From Bacteroidales bacterium (GTDB lineage Bacteria; Bacteroidota; Bacteroidia; Bacteroidales; P3), in the NCBI GenBank assembly GCA_017555745.1, contig JAFZFU010000023.1, forward strand, positions 1 to 36,548: DNA of 36,548 nt, read 5' to 3'. A model generated the notes under the pieces. It saw only the letters and a program-made list of their open reading frames with translations. It had not been told where the DNA came from and made no database searches. This document shows positions 7,562-14,171 of this stretch, in pieces. The stretch's first letter is position 1. The number at the start of each line of letters is the position of its first letter. The position numbers and the translations under genes are program-made.

Positions 7562-8089
7562 ATGAAATTTAAGTTTTTTTCTTGTTTAGCTTTTATGAGC
7601 TTTATATGTGTTGGCTTAGCTAAGGAACCTATTAAAATTTTGAATATTTACAAAGAAGGTGGTAGAAGTTTTTTAGGTATAACAGAACCAAGGTATGATA
7701 AAGTTGATTTTGAAACTGTAATATCTCATGAAAAGTGTCCTTATACGGGAGAAGTTTATGAGCAACATACCTCAACTTTGACTTGTATAGGACCTGGAGA
7801 TATTAAGTGTCGAAAAAGTGTTGCGGAGAAAGGTTTTAAATACAATGGCGTAACTATTTCAGAAGATGTATTCGTAGAAACCATGAATTCACTGGTGGAC
7901 GAAATAGATGAAAAGTTAGTGAAGAAAGAAAAAGAAGGAAAAGTTGTCAAGAAAATATCGGTGGTAGCGGATAATAATGAGCAATTTATTTTTTCTTTTA
8001 TTGCCACTTGGGAAAATGGAAATGAAGAAGGAAATGCTGATATACAGATAGTAGTTTATGATATTACTAAAGACATTGAGGTGTTTTAA
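7562..8089 (+). CDS. Secreted protein of unknown family, copy 2 (intact)
   Basis: 175 residues with signal peptide MKFKFFSCLAFMSFICVGLA (1-20), then a mature domain starting KEPIKILNIYKEGG. Four cysteines follow in the mature N-terminal half: the pair in SHEKCPYTG and STLTCIGPGDIKCRK suggests disulphides. The C-terminal half is acidic and strand-rich (NEQFIFSFIATWENGNEEGNADIQIVVYD). It is the intact paralogue of the frameshifted gene 2.45 kb upstream; variation is concentrated in the signal peptide and around residues 50-80, while the last 90 residues are nearly the same. I do not recognise the family. Probably periplasmic or surface-bound. A lipoprotein gene follows 33 bp later. Confidence 0.7.
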   Translation: MKFKFFSCLAFMSFICVGLAKEPIKILNIYKEGGRSFLGITEPRYDKVDFETVISHEKCPYTGEVYEQHTSTLTCIGPGDIKCRKSVAEKGFKYNGVTISEDVFVETMNSLVDEIDEKLVKKEKEGKVVKKISVVADNNEQFIFSFIATWENGNEEGNADIQIVVYDITKDIEVF

Positions 8090-8122
8090 AACCTTATGGT
8101 CTTTCTTTAGGTAGTTTTAGTT

Positions 8123-8446
8123 ATGAAAAAGATTAAGTTTATTTTAATGGTTTTATCTATACCATTGTTAGTATCTTGTGTAAAATGTATATCGGGATAT
8201 TGCGAAGAATCTCCACAAGAAAGTAAGATTTATTTCCGTGATGCCCAGAAATATGGTATTAGTTTAGCGGACTTCTCATTGTCTAAAGAACATCCACTAA
8301 CGGAGCATGAATGTTTTTCTATTGAAGAAATTAATTGGCGAACATTCTTTAGACATAATGGTGTAGAAGTGCTTAAAGAGATGAACAGCGTTTTGCCAAC
8401 GAACGAGACCCCTCAGTTCATGGAGAACATTTTTTATTATTTATGA
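8123..8446 (+). CDS. Lipoprotein, N-terminal part of a likely frameshifted gene
   Basis: 107 residues. MKKIKFILMVLSIPLLVSC is a lipoprotein signal with the acylated Cys at 19, and two more Cys follow closely (KCISGYC). The last ten residues look out of register: the frame ends FYYL and stops at TGA 8444-8446, overlapping an ATG at 8443 that opens a second 59-codon frame. Adding one T to the T-run just before (about 8430-8435) would join both into one protein of about 166 residues. So this may be the front of a broken or slippery gene, or the first of two translationally coupled genes. Family unknown. Confidence 0.55.
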   Translation: MKKIKFILMVLSIPLLVSCVKCISGYCEESPQESKIYFRDAQKYGISLADFSLSKEHPLTEHECFSIEEINWRTFFRHNGVEVLKEMNSVLPTNETPQFMENIFYYL

Positions 8447-8622
8447 ATAGTAATAAAGAAGTTGTTTTGGCGTGGGATTTAAGAGACACCACTCAACGTT
8501 GGGCAGATGAATCGTTATGGACTATGGATTCCTCAACGAGAGTAGTGTGTTGCGACCATATACAAACACAGTATTTCAATGTATACCGTTTCAGTGATGA
8601 AGATTTTGAAGCACAGCAATAA
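8443..8622 (+). CDS. Continuation frame of the lipoprotein gene, or small coupled ORF
   Basis: 59 codons from ATG 8443 to TAA 8620-8622. The translation (MNSNKEVVLAWDLRDTTQRW and onward) has normal protein composition with Trp, Cys and aromatic residues, not typical of chance frames. It overlaps the preceding stop as ATGA and is followed at once by a strong terminator, so the transcript does include it. I favour its being the C-terminal part of the lipoprotein separated by a one-base shift. Confidence 0.5.
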   Translation: MNSNKEVVLAWDLRDTTQRWADESLWTMDSSTRVVCCDHIQTQYFNVYRFSDEDFEAQQ

Positions 8623-8640
8623 TCAAGTGCATATTTGCAA

Positions 8641-8681
8641 AATGTCCCAAGGCTTGATGTAAGGCTTGGGACATTTTTTTT
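8641..8681 (+). terminator. Rho-independent terminator
   Basis: AATGTCCCAAG (8641-8651) pairs perfectly with CTTGGGACATT (8665-8675), followed by T8. It ends the plus-strand unit that began at the promoter at 5010 or 7460. Confidence 0.9.
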
Positions 8682-8702
8682 ACAATAAGGTTGTAAACTC
8701 TT

Positions 8703-8810
8703 TTATATGTTTGGATATATAGATTCCATCTCTTGCAGACTCACTTTGCGTGCCGTGGCGGCTATCGCCACACGGTCGCCGGCCTTTAGCGGTATAGGAT
8801 TGTTTGGCAT
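8703..8810 (-). pseudogene. Truncated ldcA 5' end, copy 2
   Basis: Begins MPNNPIPLKAGDRVAIAATA like intact ldcA, keeps codons 1-29 with one amino-acid change (P25L), then diverges and stops after six unrelated codons at 8703-8705. The similarity continues upstream to 8868, one base before the stop codon of the ATP-binding protein gene. The whole repeated block is 8724-8868. Too short to have S66 activity; no catalytic residue is included. Confidence 0.85.
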
Positions 8811-8868
8811 AATGCGTTTTGGATTTTGTAATTCTCGCTATGAACGATGAAGGAAATATTTTTATTGT

Positions 8869-10434
8869 CTATTGTTCGTCTTTATCTACTATTTCCCAAT
8901 AACCGGATCTGTCAGAGCCGACACGCTTTATGACCCCTTCTTCTTGAAGTCGTTTCATAGTTTCTGCAACCCAACTTCTTGAGTAACCGGTTTGTTTCGC
9001 AATCTCTATCAATGTGGATTGGGGTTTGTTTTGTATTTGCTCCAATATTTTCAGTCCACTTTTCAGTCCACTTTTCAGTCCACTTTTCAGTCCACTTTTT
9101 CGAGCACCTCGCTTTGAAGCCCTCAATGAATCATCTTTATGAGCTATGTCGGCGATAATATTTCCTGCAGCTTCATGACAAGGAATGGTTATTCTAAAGA
9201 AAGTTCGTTCTTCATCTGTAACTATCGTGGCTCTGGGTGAACCATTATTTTCCAAAACATTCTGAATTGTAGGGATACCCGTACTACGGCCTTCTGTCAA
9301 ATCCAGTTCTTTCAGATATTCACCAAGTCTACGATTGCGATAACGCTTGGAAACTAAGATTTCGCATCTCGAAATATCGGCAGCAGATATGCTTCTGTCT
9401 GGTCCACCTACGTTTTGTATGGTTATTCCTTGAGGTTCAACAGTGATAACCACTGGCTCCCATTCACGATAATCTCTATGATAGAGTGAGTTGGTCACAC
9501 TCTCTTCCAATGCTTGGTATGGATAAGTGACAAATTTTTGGCTCCTACTACTATCCTTAGGTTTTATTACCGTCTGCATAACAAGCATACGATTCAGGTA
9601 TTCCAATGTTCTGTCAATTATTTGTGTGATGGAACCCTTAATTACGGGACCTTCGTATAAGTTGTTTGGATTATTCAATCGTCCTTCAGGAAAATATACC
9701 ACCTCTACTTGTGTACGCTTAAAGAATTTGCTAGGGTCTTCACAGAACATCATAGCTGCCACATTTCTAAGCATACGATTTTCCTTGGGACCGACATACA
9801 AATCCATCTGTTCCAAAATACTTTCGAGAGGTTTTGTGTATAGCTCATTGGCTAGTTTACTACCCACCTTTACCAAATACTCACGTAACAGCAACGTTGA
9901 AATATCCTCAATCTTAATATTTGGATTTCCACGTTCATCAAATGGTACACGACTTGCCAATTCACGCAACTCATCAAGAACTTCGCCCTTGGCTATGATA
10001 CTGCTCGTGCCACTACGAACATAGAAATATTCCTTTGTATTACTTTTGGCGGTTACGTTCTCAGGTACAGAGTATGGCCGATTGATTCCTGCCGGGCACC
10101 ATATTACAAGTACTGATTTACCATCCACTTCCTCTACACTAGTGCGAGGCATATAGTACGGCGAAATCTTATTATTGTAACCTACCATCTCCTGAAGGAT
10201 ACCATCAATCTTTTCTGTAGGTATACCTTCAACTGGACGAATTGCCATACCCGTTGCTTCATCGGTATCAACACCAACCACAATGTAACCACCACCAAGG
10301 TCGTCAAAATCGTTGGCAAACGCGCATACACTGTGGTATATGCCTGCAGGATTCCAACCCTTCTTGAACTCAATTCGGTTGGATTCTATCTTCTGCTTGT
10401 TCAGCAGGTCGTTTATGTTTATTGCTAGTGCCAT
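8869..10434 (-). CDS. AlbA_2 / HATPase_c_4 ATP-binding transcriptional regulator-like protein
   Basis: 521 residues. N-terminal AlbA_2 (Schlafen AlbA-like) domain, about residues 10-150, with RIEFKKGWNP at 20-29 and GGGYIVVGVD at 47-56. Middle GHKL-type ATP-binding region with the N-box at 309-321 (LEESVTNSLYHRDY) and a glycine loop at 381-388 (EGRSTGIP). C-terminal winged helix-turn-helix (about 465-515, SRSWVAETMKRLQEEG) reached through a linker of four KSGL repeats (447-462). Bacteroidota genomes carry many such proteins, usually accessory and of unproven regulatory function. Here the gene is sandwiched between two truncated ldcA 5' ends, and a relative's HTH tail lies beside intact ldcA. 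Codon use is less AT-rich than in the secreted-protein cassette. Confidence 0.85.
   Translation of the reverse strand: MALAININDLLNKQKIESNRIEFKKGWNPAGIYHSVCAFANDFDDLGGGYIVVGVDTDEATGMAIRPVEGIPTEKIDGILQEMVGYNNKISPYYMPRTSVEEVDGKSVLVIWCPAGINRPYSVPENVTAKSNTKEYFYVRSGTSSIIAKGEVLDELRELASRVPFDERGNPNIKIEDISTLLLREYLVKVGSKLANELYTKPLESILEQMDLYVGPKENRMLRNVAAMMFCEDPSKFFKRTQVEVVYFPEGRLNNPNNLYEGPVIKGSITQIIDRTLEYLNRMLVMQTVIKPKDSSRSQKFVTYPYQALEESVTNSLYHRDYREWEPVVITVEPQGITIQNVGGPDRSISAADISRCEILVSKRYRNRRLGEYLKELDLTEGRSTGIPTIQNVLENNGSPRATIVTDEERTFFRITIPCHEAAGNIIADIAHKDDSLRASKRGARKSGLKSGLKSGLKSGLKILEQIQNKPQSTLIEIAKQTGYSRSWVAETMKRLQEEGVIKRVGSDRSGYWEIVDKDEQ
9048..9095 (-). repeat. 12-bp tandem repeat, four copies
   Basis: TTTTCAGTCCAC occurs four times head to tail without change. 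It encodes the KSGL linker. A 12-bp unit keeps the frame whatever the copy number, so slippage would change only linker length. Confidence 0.95.
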
Positions 10435-10474
10435 AATTAACTGTAAAATATTTTGTACTTCTTTTATTTATGGA

Positions 10475-10561
10475 TTACTCCATCTCTTGCGGACTTACTT
10501 TGCGTGCCGTGGCTGCTATCGCCACACGGTCGCCCTTTTTCAAACAATATCTTTTTGCCAT
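10475..10561 (-). pseudogene. Truncated ldcA 5' end, copy 3 (divergent start)
   Basis: ATG at 10561 opens MAKRYCLKKGDRVAIAATA followed by RKVSPQEME and an immediate TAA. From KKGDRV on it equals ldcA residues 9-29, but the first eight codons and the upstream sequence differ from copies 1 and 2. The similarity ends after the same glutamate codon as in copy 2. It lies 41 bp upstream of the ATP-binding protein gene. Confidence 0.8.
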
Positions 10562-10611
10562 AATTGTTTCGCTTGTTTGGTGTATGATAATTGTATGGTT
10601 TATTTAATTGG

Positions 10612-10643
10612 TTTTAATTCCCTCGAATTCGGGGAAATTAAAA
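10612..10643 (-). terminator. Possible terminator of the HU-like operon
   Basis: TTTTAATTCCC (10612-10622) faces GGGAAATTAAAA (10632-10643) with one bulged base and a short loop. It starts 8 bp after the last HU-like gene and has A/T-rich flanks. Confidence 0.5.
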
Positions 10644-10650
10644 ATATTTA

Positions 10651-11070
10651 TTATTCTTCTTTCTTTTTATGCTTACGTCCTCTTACTTCGGAGTTTATCA
10701 CTCTGCGGCTTATGCCCTCGAGGGCCTTTGTCAGCTCGGCACGGGGGTGATAGGTAATACCTTTGTTGGTAATGGTTTTGGCTGTGCATTGCTCTTTGGT
10801 GTTCACACTCTTTGCTGTTATTTTCGGTCGCAAAGTACCCAGCGGACCAAGATCGACGGGTGTACCACACGATAGTTTTTCCTCTACTACATCGCTAAAT
10901 GTTTTTAGAATTAATTCGGCATCGGCATCGCTAAAAGTAGTCGACTTTTCTATCCGTTTCAGCAAATAGCTGAATGAACAATTTCCAATGTTTACTCTAC
11001 GTATGGTGTATAATTCTTTTCCCTTTTTGGGCCCCATGGCCATTTTTATTGTTGCTATATAAAAGTCCAT
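10651..11070 (-). CDS. HU-like DNA-binding protein 3 of a tandem trio
   Basis: 139 residues of the Bacteroidota HU-related 'histone-like' family, which is longer than classical 90-residue HU. The core (about 25-125) contains LILKTFSDVVEEKLSCGTPVDLGPLGTLRPKI, matching the HU helix, strand and GxxG turn, followed by the arm region. The tail is very basic and then acidic (VRGRKHKKKEE). An internal ATG at 11043 (MAMGPKKGK) could also be the start, since paralogues begin near that point. It follows the next gene by 2 bp, in the same operon. Role: DNA binding and bending, presumably nucleoid-associated. The reason for three tandem copies is unknown. Confidence 0.8.
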   Translation of the reverse strand: MDFYIATIKMAMGPKKGKELYTIRRVNIGNCSFSYLLKRIEKSTTFSDADAELILKTFSDVVEEKLSCGTPVDLGPLGTLRPKITAKSVNTKEQCTAKTITNKGITYHPRAELTKALEGISRRVINSEVRGRKHKKKEE

Positions 11071-11072
11071 AT

Positions 11073-11483
11073 TTATTCCTCCTCGTAATTGTCGGTGTAT
11101 TCAAATTTTTTCAATCCCGAACTTTTTATAGCTTTTCGCAAACGGCTGTCGGGGCGAAAGCCAACGGTAATGCTCTTTACGCAGTTTTTGAGCGAGGCAT
11201 CTTTTACATCTTCCACAGTCTTGGATATCACTCGGGGAAAAAATGTTCCCAACCCATCTATCTCTACTCCTTCTCCCGATTTTATGCATACGCCTATTTG
11301 AAACAAGCAATCTATCATCACAGCCTCCACTTCGGCGGGTGCTATGGTGGTGCGTGTGGCTATTTCTTTGGCAATGTCTTCGAGCGAACACATTTTATCT
11401 TGCCTCAAGGTGGCTATCCATTTCTCCTCGTTCATAATTTTTCGAGGTTTAGGTTCGTAGGTAAAGTATCTGTTTTTTGCCAT
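11073..11483 (-). CDS. HU-like DNA-binding protein 2 of a tandem trio
   Basis: 136 residues. The N-terminal extension MAKNRYFTYEPKPRK precedes an HU-type core with CSLEDIAKEIATRTTIAPAEVEAVMIDCLFQIGVCIKSGEGVEIDGLGTFFPRV (listed in part: DGLGTFFPRV is the conserved turn before the DNA-binding arm). The product ends in an acidic tail (YTDNYEEE). It lies 24 bp after gene 1 and 2 bp before gene 3. The three proteins are clearly related but strongly diverged, so the trio is not a recent duplication; each may bind different DNA. Confidence 0.8.
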   Translation of the reverse strand: MAKNRYFTYEPKPRKIMNEEKWIATLRQDKMCSLEDIAKEIATRTTIAPAEVEAVMIDCLFQIGVCIKSGEGVEIDGLGTFFPRVISKTVEDVKDASLKNCVKSITVGFRPDSRLRKAIKSSGLKKFEYTDNYEEE

Positions 11484-11507
11484 AATGAAATATTTATTGT
11501 ATCGTTG

Positions 11508-11936
11508 TTATTCGTTACCGGCTTTTTTGCGTACTATGGCTTTCATTATCCGCTTGTCGGCAAGCCATACACCAGCCTCGCGCACACCATTAAGCAAGCG
11601 TTGTGTAGGCTTGAAGTTGATGCCCGTACTCTCAATCGAAAACTGGTTCACATCATCGGCCTTATCCACCGCCTTGGCCCGTATGGTAGGCGAAAAAGTA
11701 CCCAACGAGCTCAGCTTCACCACATCGCCTTTCGACAGATGGTTCTTTATCACATGCTCCATATTCCTCAGCACCATCAGCACATCGCCCTCCGAGGCAG
11801 TACACATAGCGGCTATTTCTTCGGCCAAAATGTCGGTGTCCACCACGTTGGCACGTGCCACCTTGGCTACATAAACATCTTTTACCGTGCCGTTTACATT
11901 CAACTTGCGTTTCAGTTTGTAATATCCTATTGCCAT
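11508..11936 (-). CDS. HU-like DNA-binding protein 1 of a tandem trio
   Basis: 142 residues. MAIGYYKLKRKL is the typical start of Bacteroidota HU-related proteins, then the core DILAEEIAAMCTASEGDVLM, GDVVKLSSLGTFSPTIRAKA (the conserved LGTF turn) and a second half INFKPTQRLLNGV. It is the first gene of the operon. An array of short repeats begins 19 bp upstream of its ATG and extends for over 400 bp, and a TAnnTTTG box lies inside the array at 12037-12044. The repeat cores may be operator sites for these proteins, which is inference. Confidence 0.85.
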   Translation of the reverse strand: MAIGYYKLKRKLNVNGTVKDVYVAKVARANVVDTDILAEEIAAMCTASEGDVLMVLRNMEHVIKNHLSKGDVVKLSSLGTFSPTIRAKAVDKADDVNQFSIESTGINFKPTQRLLNGVREAGVWLADKRIMKAIVRKKAGNE

Positions 11937-11954
11937 AATGTTAATCTATTTGTT

Positions 11955-12014
11955 GTTAAAGTACTTTTTCGCCACCGTTAAAGTACTTTTTCAAATCTGT
12001 TGAAGTACTTTTTC
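11955..12014. repeat. HU operon upstream array, family 1 (22-bp period)
   Basis: GTTAAAGTACTTTTTC at 11955-11970 and 11977-11992, and GTTGAAGTACTTTTTC at 11999-12014. Starts are exactly 22 bp apart. The core AAAGTACTTT is palindromic; the 6-bp spacers are unrelated. If the promoter at 12037 is used, this family lies in the 5' UTR. Confidence 0.95.
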
Positions 12015-12036
12015 GTTATCATTAACGTGATAGTAC

Positions 12037-12044
12037 CAAAAGTA
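12037..12044 (-). promoter_or_regulatory. Candidate -7 element of the HU-like operon
   Basis: Minus-strand TACTTTTG fits TAnnTTTG and lies about 100 bp before the first HU-like gene, between repeat families 1 and 2. No good -33 TTTG is seen. The box is part of TAGTACCAAAAGTATTG (12031-12047), which is an inverted copy of the family 3 unit at 12245-12261. Confidence 0.45.
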
Positions 12045-12104
12045 TTGTATATATAGTATTAAATATATTGTAATTATAGTAATGAAACTACTGAAAATAT
12101 AGTC

Positions 12105-12189
12105 TGCGAGTGGCACTCGCAAATCGTGCGAGTGCCACTTGTGTATTTTGCGAGTGCCATCGGCAAGTAGTGCGAGTGCCACTTGCACA
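12105..12189. repeat. HU operon upstream array, family 2 (22-bp period)
   Basis: TGCGAGTG units start at 12105, 12127, 12149 and 12171, each exactly 22 bp apart. The first is a perfect palindrome, TGCGAGTGGCACTCGCA; copies 2 and 4 read TGCGAGTGCCACTTG, and copy 3 TGCGAGTGCCAT. This GC-richer island stands out from the AT-rich surroundings. Confidence 0.95.
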
Positions 12190-12205
12190 TCATATATACA
12201 GTAGC

Positions 12206-12261
12206 TTTGATACTAATAATACAACTGTTTTGATACTATTGTCTCAGTACTTTTGATACTA
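12206..12261. repeat. HU operon upstream array, family 3
   Basis: TTTGATACTA at 12206-12215, 12229-12238 and 12252-12261, starts 23 bp apart. The last copy extends to CAGTACTTTTGATACTA, the inverse of 12031-12047, so families 2 and 3 are flanked by an inverted pair. Confidence 0.9.
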
Positions 12262-12277
12262 TATGTTTAAGCACGGA

Positions 12278-12347
12278 GAAAAATCGGTTTAACGGATTTG
12301 AAAAACCGGTTCAACGGTGACGAAAAAACTGATGCAACACTGTTGCA
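12278..12347. repeat. HU operon upstream array, family 4 (22-bp period)
   Basis: GAAAAATCGGTTTAACGG (12278-12295), GAAAAACCGGTTCAACGG (12300-12317) and a degenerate third unit from 12322 (GAAAAAACTGATGCAAC) are spaced exactly 22 bp. Copy 2 holds the palindrome AACCGGTT; a further palindrome TGCAACACTGTTGCA is at 12333-12347. A weak inverted pair GTTGAA/TTCGAC follows at 12365-12382. Confidence 0.9.
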
Positions 12348-12382
12348 ATTCTTTTTCGCCCATAGTTGAAACTAACTTCGAC

Positions 12383-12668
12383 AAAATCAAAATTCCGTAA
12401 ATCACTTGCAAAGCAATTTTTTAGATGTTGTTTGAATAGACTTTGGCATTTTGAGGATTAAACAAGATCCAAAGTTGAGTGCAGAGTTAGGAAAAACACT
12501 TGAAACGGCGTTCTTCACAATGTATGACATTGTAGCATTGAAAGTTGGCTACTTATTGGTGCATATTTTGTAACCTGTACTAATTTAGTCTGTGATGGCT
12601 TCATAAATTCGAGTATAAGCGAGAATTTACTGCGTTGTTTCATCTGATTCTTTGGTGCAAAACGAATT
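12383..12668. other. Intergenic region between the repeat array and the methyltransferase gene
   Basis: No convincing gene. It contains a degenerate copy of the hairpin that terminates the C69 peptidase gene: GACTTTGGCATTTT (12439-12452) and GATCCAAAGTT (12466-12476) correspond to 16316-16352. In this position it may serve as a terminator for the minus-strand methyltransferase transcript. A 63-codon minus-strand frame near 12515-12706 overlaps the methyltransferase end and looks like chance. Confidence 0.5.
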
Positions 12669-14168
12669 CTATTTTTCCCAAATGGTAATACTTTTCCGTA
12701 ACGCAACCCTTCCGAATTTTTTCATTTGCTGACTACTATTACCCTTCTGCTGTTTTAATGTTATAATTTTCAAAGGCTTGAAGCCTATTTGCTCTGCAAG
12801 TTCTGTTGATATGAAATCAATAGGAATAACTTCACCACCGTATCTTACATTGTCATTTACAAAGGCTACTTTTGCACCTTTTTTACACAGACGATAAAGT
12901 TCTGCATATATAAATGTCAGTTCAGTAAAATATCCGTCCACCATGCGCAAAACTCCGTTGTTATTAATGTCTCCATTTTTATCACGTTCCAGCAATGATT
13001 TTTTTATTTCGTTCAATGGTGCATTATTGTTAATGATATCTATTGTATTATCGAAAAAGTCCTTTCTTCCTATTTCCGAATAATATTTTTCAAGTTCCCT
13101 TAATTTTGATTTGTTTTCTACGGTACATGAAAGAAGGGTTTGTCGTAGTTGAGAAATTCTTTCTTTTGACAAATTCAAATAATTCAATTCAAGTGCGTAT
13201 GTACGCGTATAATCATATCGGTTGCAATATGGTGGCGAAGTAATTACACCGTCCAATATTTCATTGGATATTTGGGGTATTTCGAATAGAGCACTACCTT
13301 CTATGAATGTTATTTCCGATTCAGTGTCTTTCGAATGAGCTTGTATATGAATGATGTCATTTATCACATTTTCAAATTCTTTACAGAGTGTTTCTTTCAA
13401 AGATAGTAAATCACCCTTGTCAAGACGTACAACGATAGGATGTTTCCCTTTTGCTAATCTGTCTTCATTCGCCTCACGCATTTTTTTGCTACGATAATCC
13501 CATCTTAAATATTGACCATCTTTTGCAGTATAACTAACTGCTTCCAAAGAATTAAGAATACATAAGGTGATTAAGTTTTTTGCTATTTTTGAATAATTAG
13601 ATTTGTCATTCCATTCTGTAAAAAATGCAATTTCTTGAGCGGTTTTTTCTGGAAATGCACCATCTGTAATGGACAAATAATGGAATGTTTTGTCGAAATT
13701 AAGTGGACATGTGATGGATTCTAATTCCTTTTTTATTTTTGTCAGTTCGCAAATATCATAGTTGAAAACGTTCTTTTTCGCTTCTATTGCAATGCGTGAC
13801 ATTGGAAGGATGTCAAAACCAATACTATTGATACCATTCATTTTGCAAACCATTGCAGTCGTGCCAGAGCCTAAAAACGGATCCATGACCAATCCATTTT
13901 TAGGAATTTTGAAATCATTCAGTAGATTAAGAACTAAGTCTGAGGAAAATCCCTCTTTATATTTAAGCCACCTATGAAGTTGGTCTTTCTTACTCAACTG
14001 GAAACTTACACTTTGACGATTTATGTTGTCGGAAATTTCAGTGAGATTGATAAGTCGATTTTCTAATTCCAAACGTGCAATTTGGGAAGTGAAATTATCT
14101 GCTGAAAAAATTTTTACCTGCCAATTTGAAATATCAGGTTTTATATCAAATAACGATAATTGTTCCAT
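12669..14168 (-). CDS. Type II DNA methyltransferase (N4-cytosine or N6-adenine class)
   Basis: 499 residues. The SAM-binding motif I DPFLGSGTT is at 96-104 and the catalytic motif IV TSPPY at 310-314, so the order is motif I before IV, and the TSPPY form is commonest in N4-cytosine enzymes. The long segment between them probably holds the target-recognition part. The product would methylate the sites cut by the endonuclease encoded just upstream, on the same strand, with only 3 bp between stop and start. Specificity is inferred from the endonuclease family (CYCGRG) and not seen in this protein. The pair is more AT-rich than the housekeeping genes, which fits transfer. Confidence 0.9.
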   Translation of the reverse strand: MEQLSLFDIKPDISNWQVKIFSADNFTSQIARLELENRLINLTEISDNINRQSVSFQLSKKDQLHRWLKYKEGFSSDLVLNLLNDFKIPKNGLVMDPFLGSGTTAMVCKMNGINSIGFDILPMSRIAIEAKKNVFNYDICELTKIKKELESITCPLNFDKTFHYLSITDGAFPEKTAQEIAFFTEWNDKSNYSKIAKNLITLCILNSLEAVSYTAKDGQYLRWDYRSKKMREANEDRLAKGKHPIVVRLDKGDLLSLKETLCKEFENVINDIIHIQAHSKDTESEITFIEGSALFEIPQISNEILDGVITSPPYCNRYDYTRTYALELNYLNLSKERISQLRQTLLSCTVENKSKLRELEKYYSEIGRKDFFDNTIDIINNNAPLNEIKKSLLERDKNGDINNNGVLRMVDGYFTELTFIYAELYRLCKKGAKVAFVNDNVRYGGEVIPIDFISTELAEQIGFKPLKIITLKQQKGNSSQQMKKFGRVALRKSITIWEK

Positions 14169-14171
14169 TGA

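Noticed and set aside
4885..10477. Transposon or integrative element with its own recombinase
   Set aside because: The ldcA 5' repeats suggest insertion, but no transposase, integrase or conjugation gene lies between them, so no mobile element is annotated.
10974..11981. Plus-strand 335-codon open frame
   Set aside because: It lies antisense across two HU-like genes, has shadow-type composition rich in His, Tyr and Phe, and shows no domain.
11955..12347. Regularly spaced repeats suggesting a CRISPR array
   Set aside because: Units are 10-18 bp with 4-13-bp gaps, the families change along the array, and no cas gene is present; CRISPR repeats are longer with unique spacers of about 30 bp.
11955..12347. 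Iterons of a plasmid or element replication origin
   Set aside because: The 22-bp period fits iterons, but there is no Rep gene in the window, the repeat sequence changes by family, and the same layout recurs at a second HU-like gene 18 kb away.
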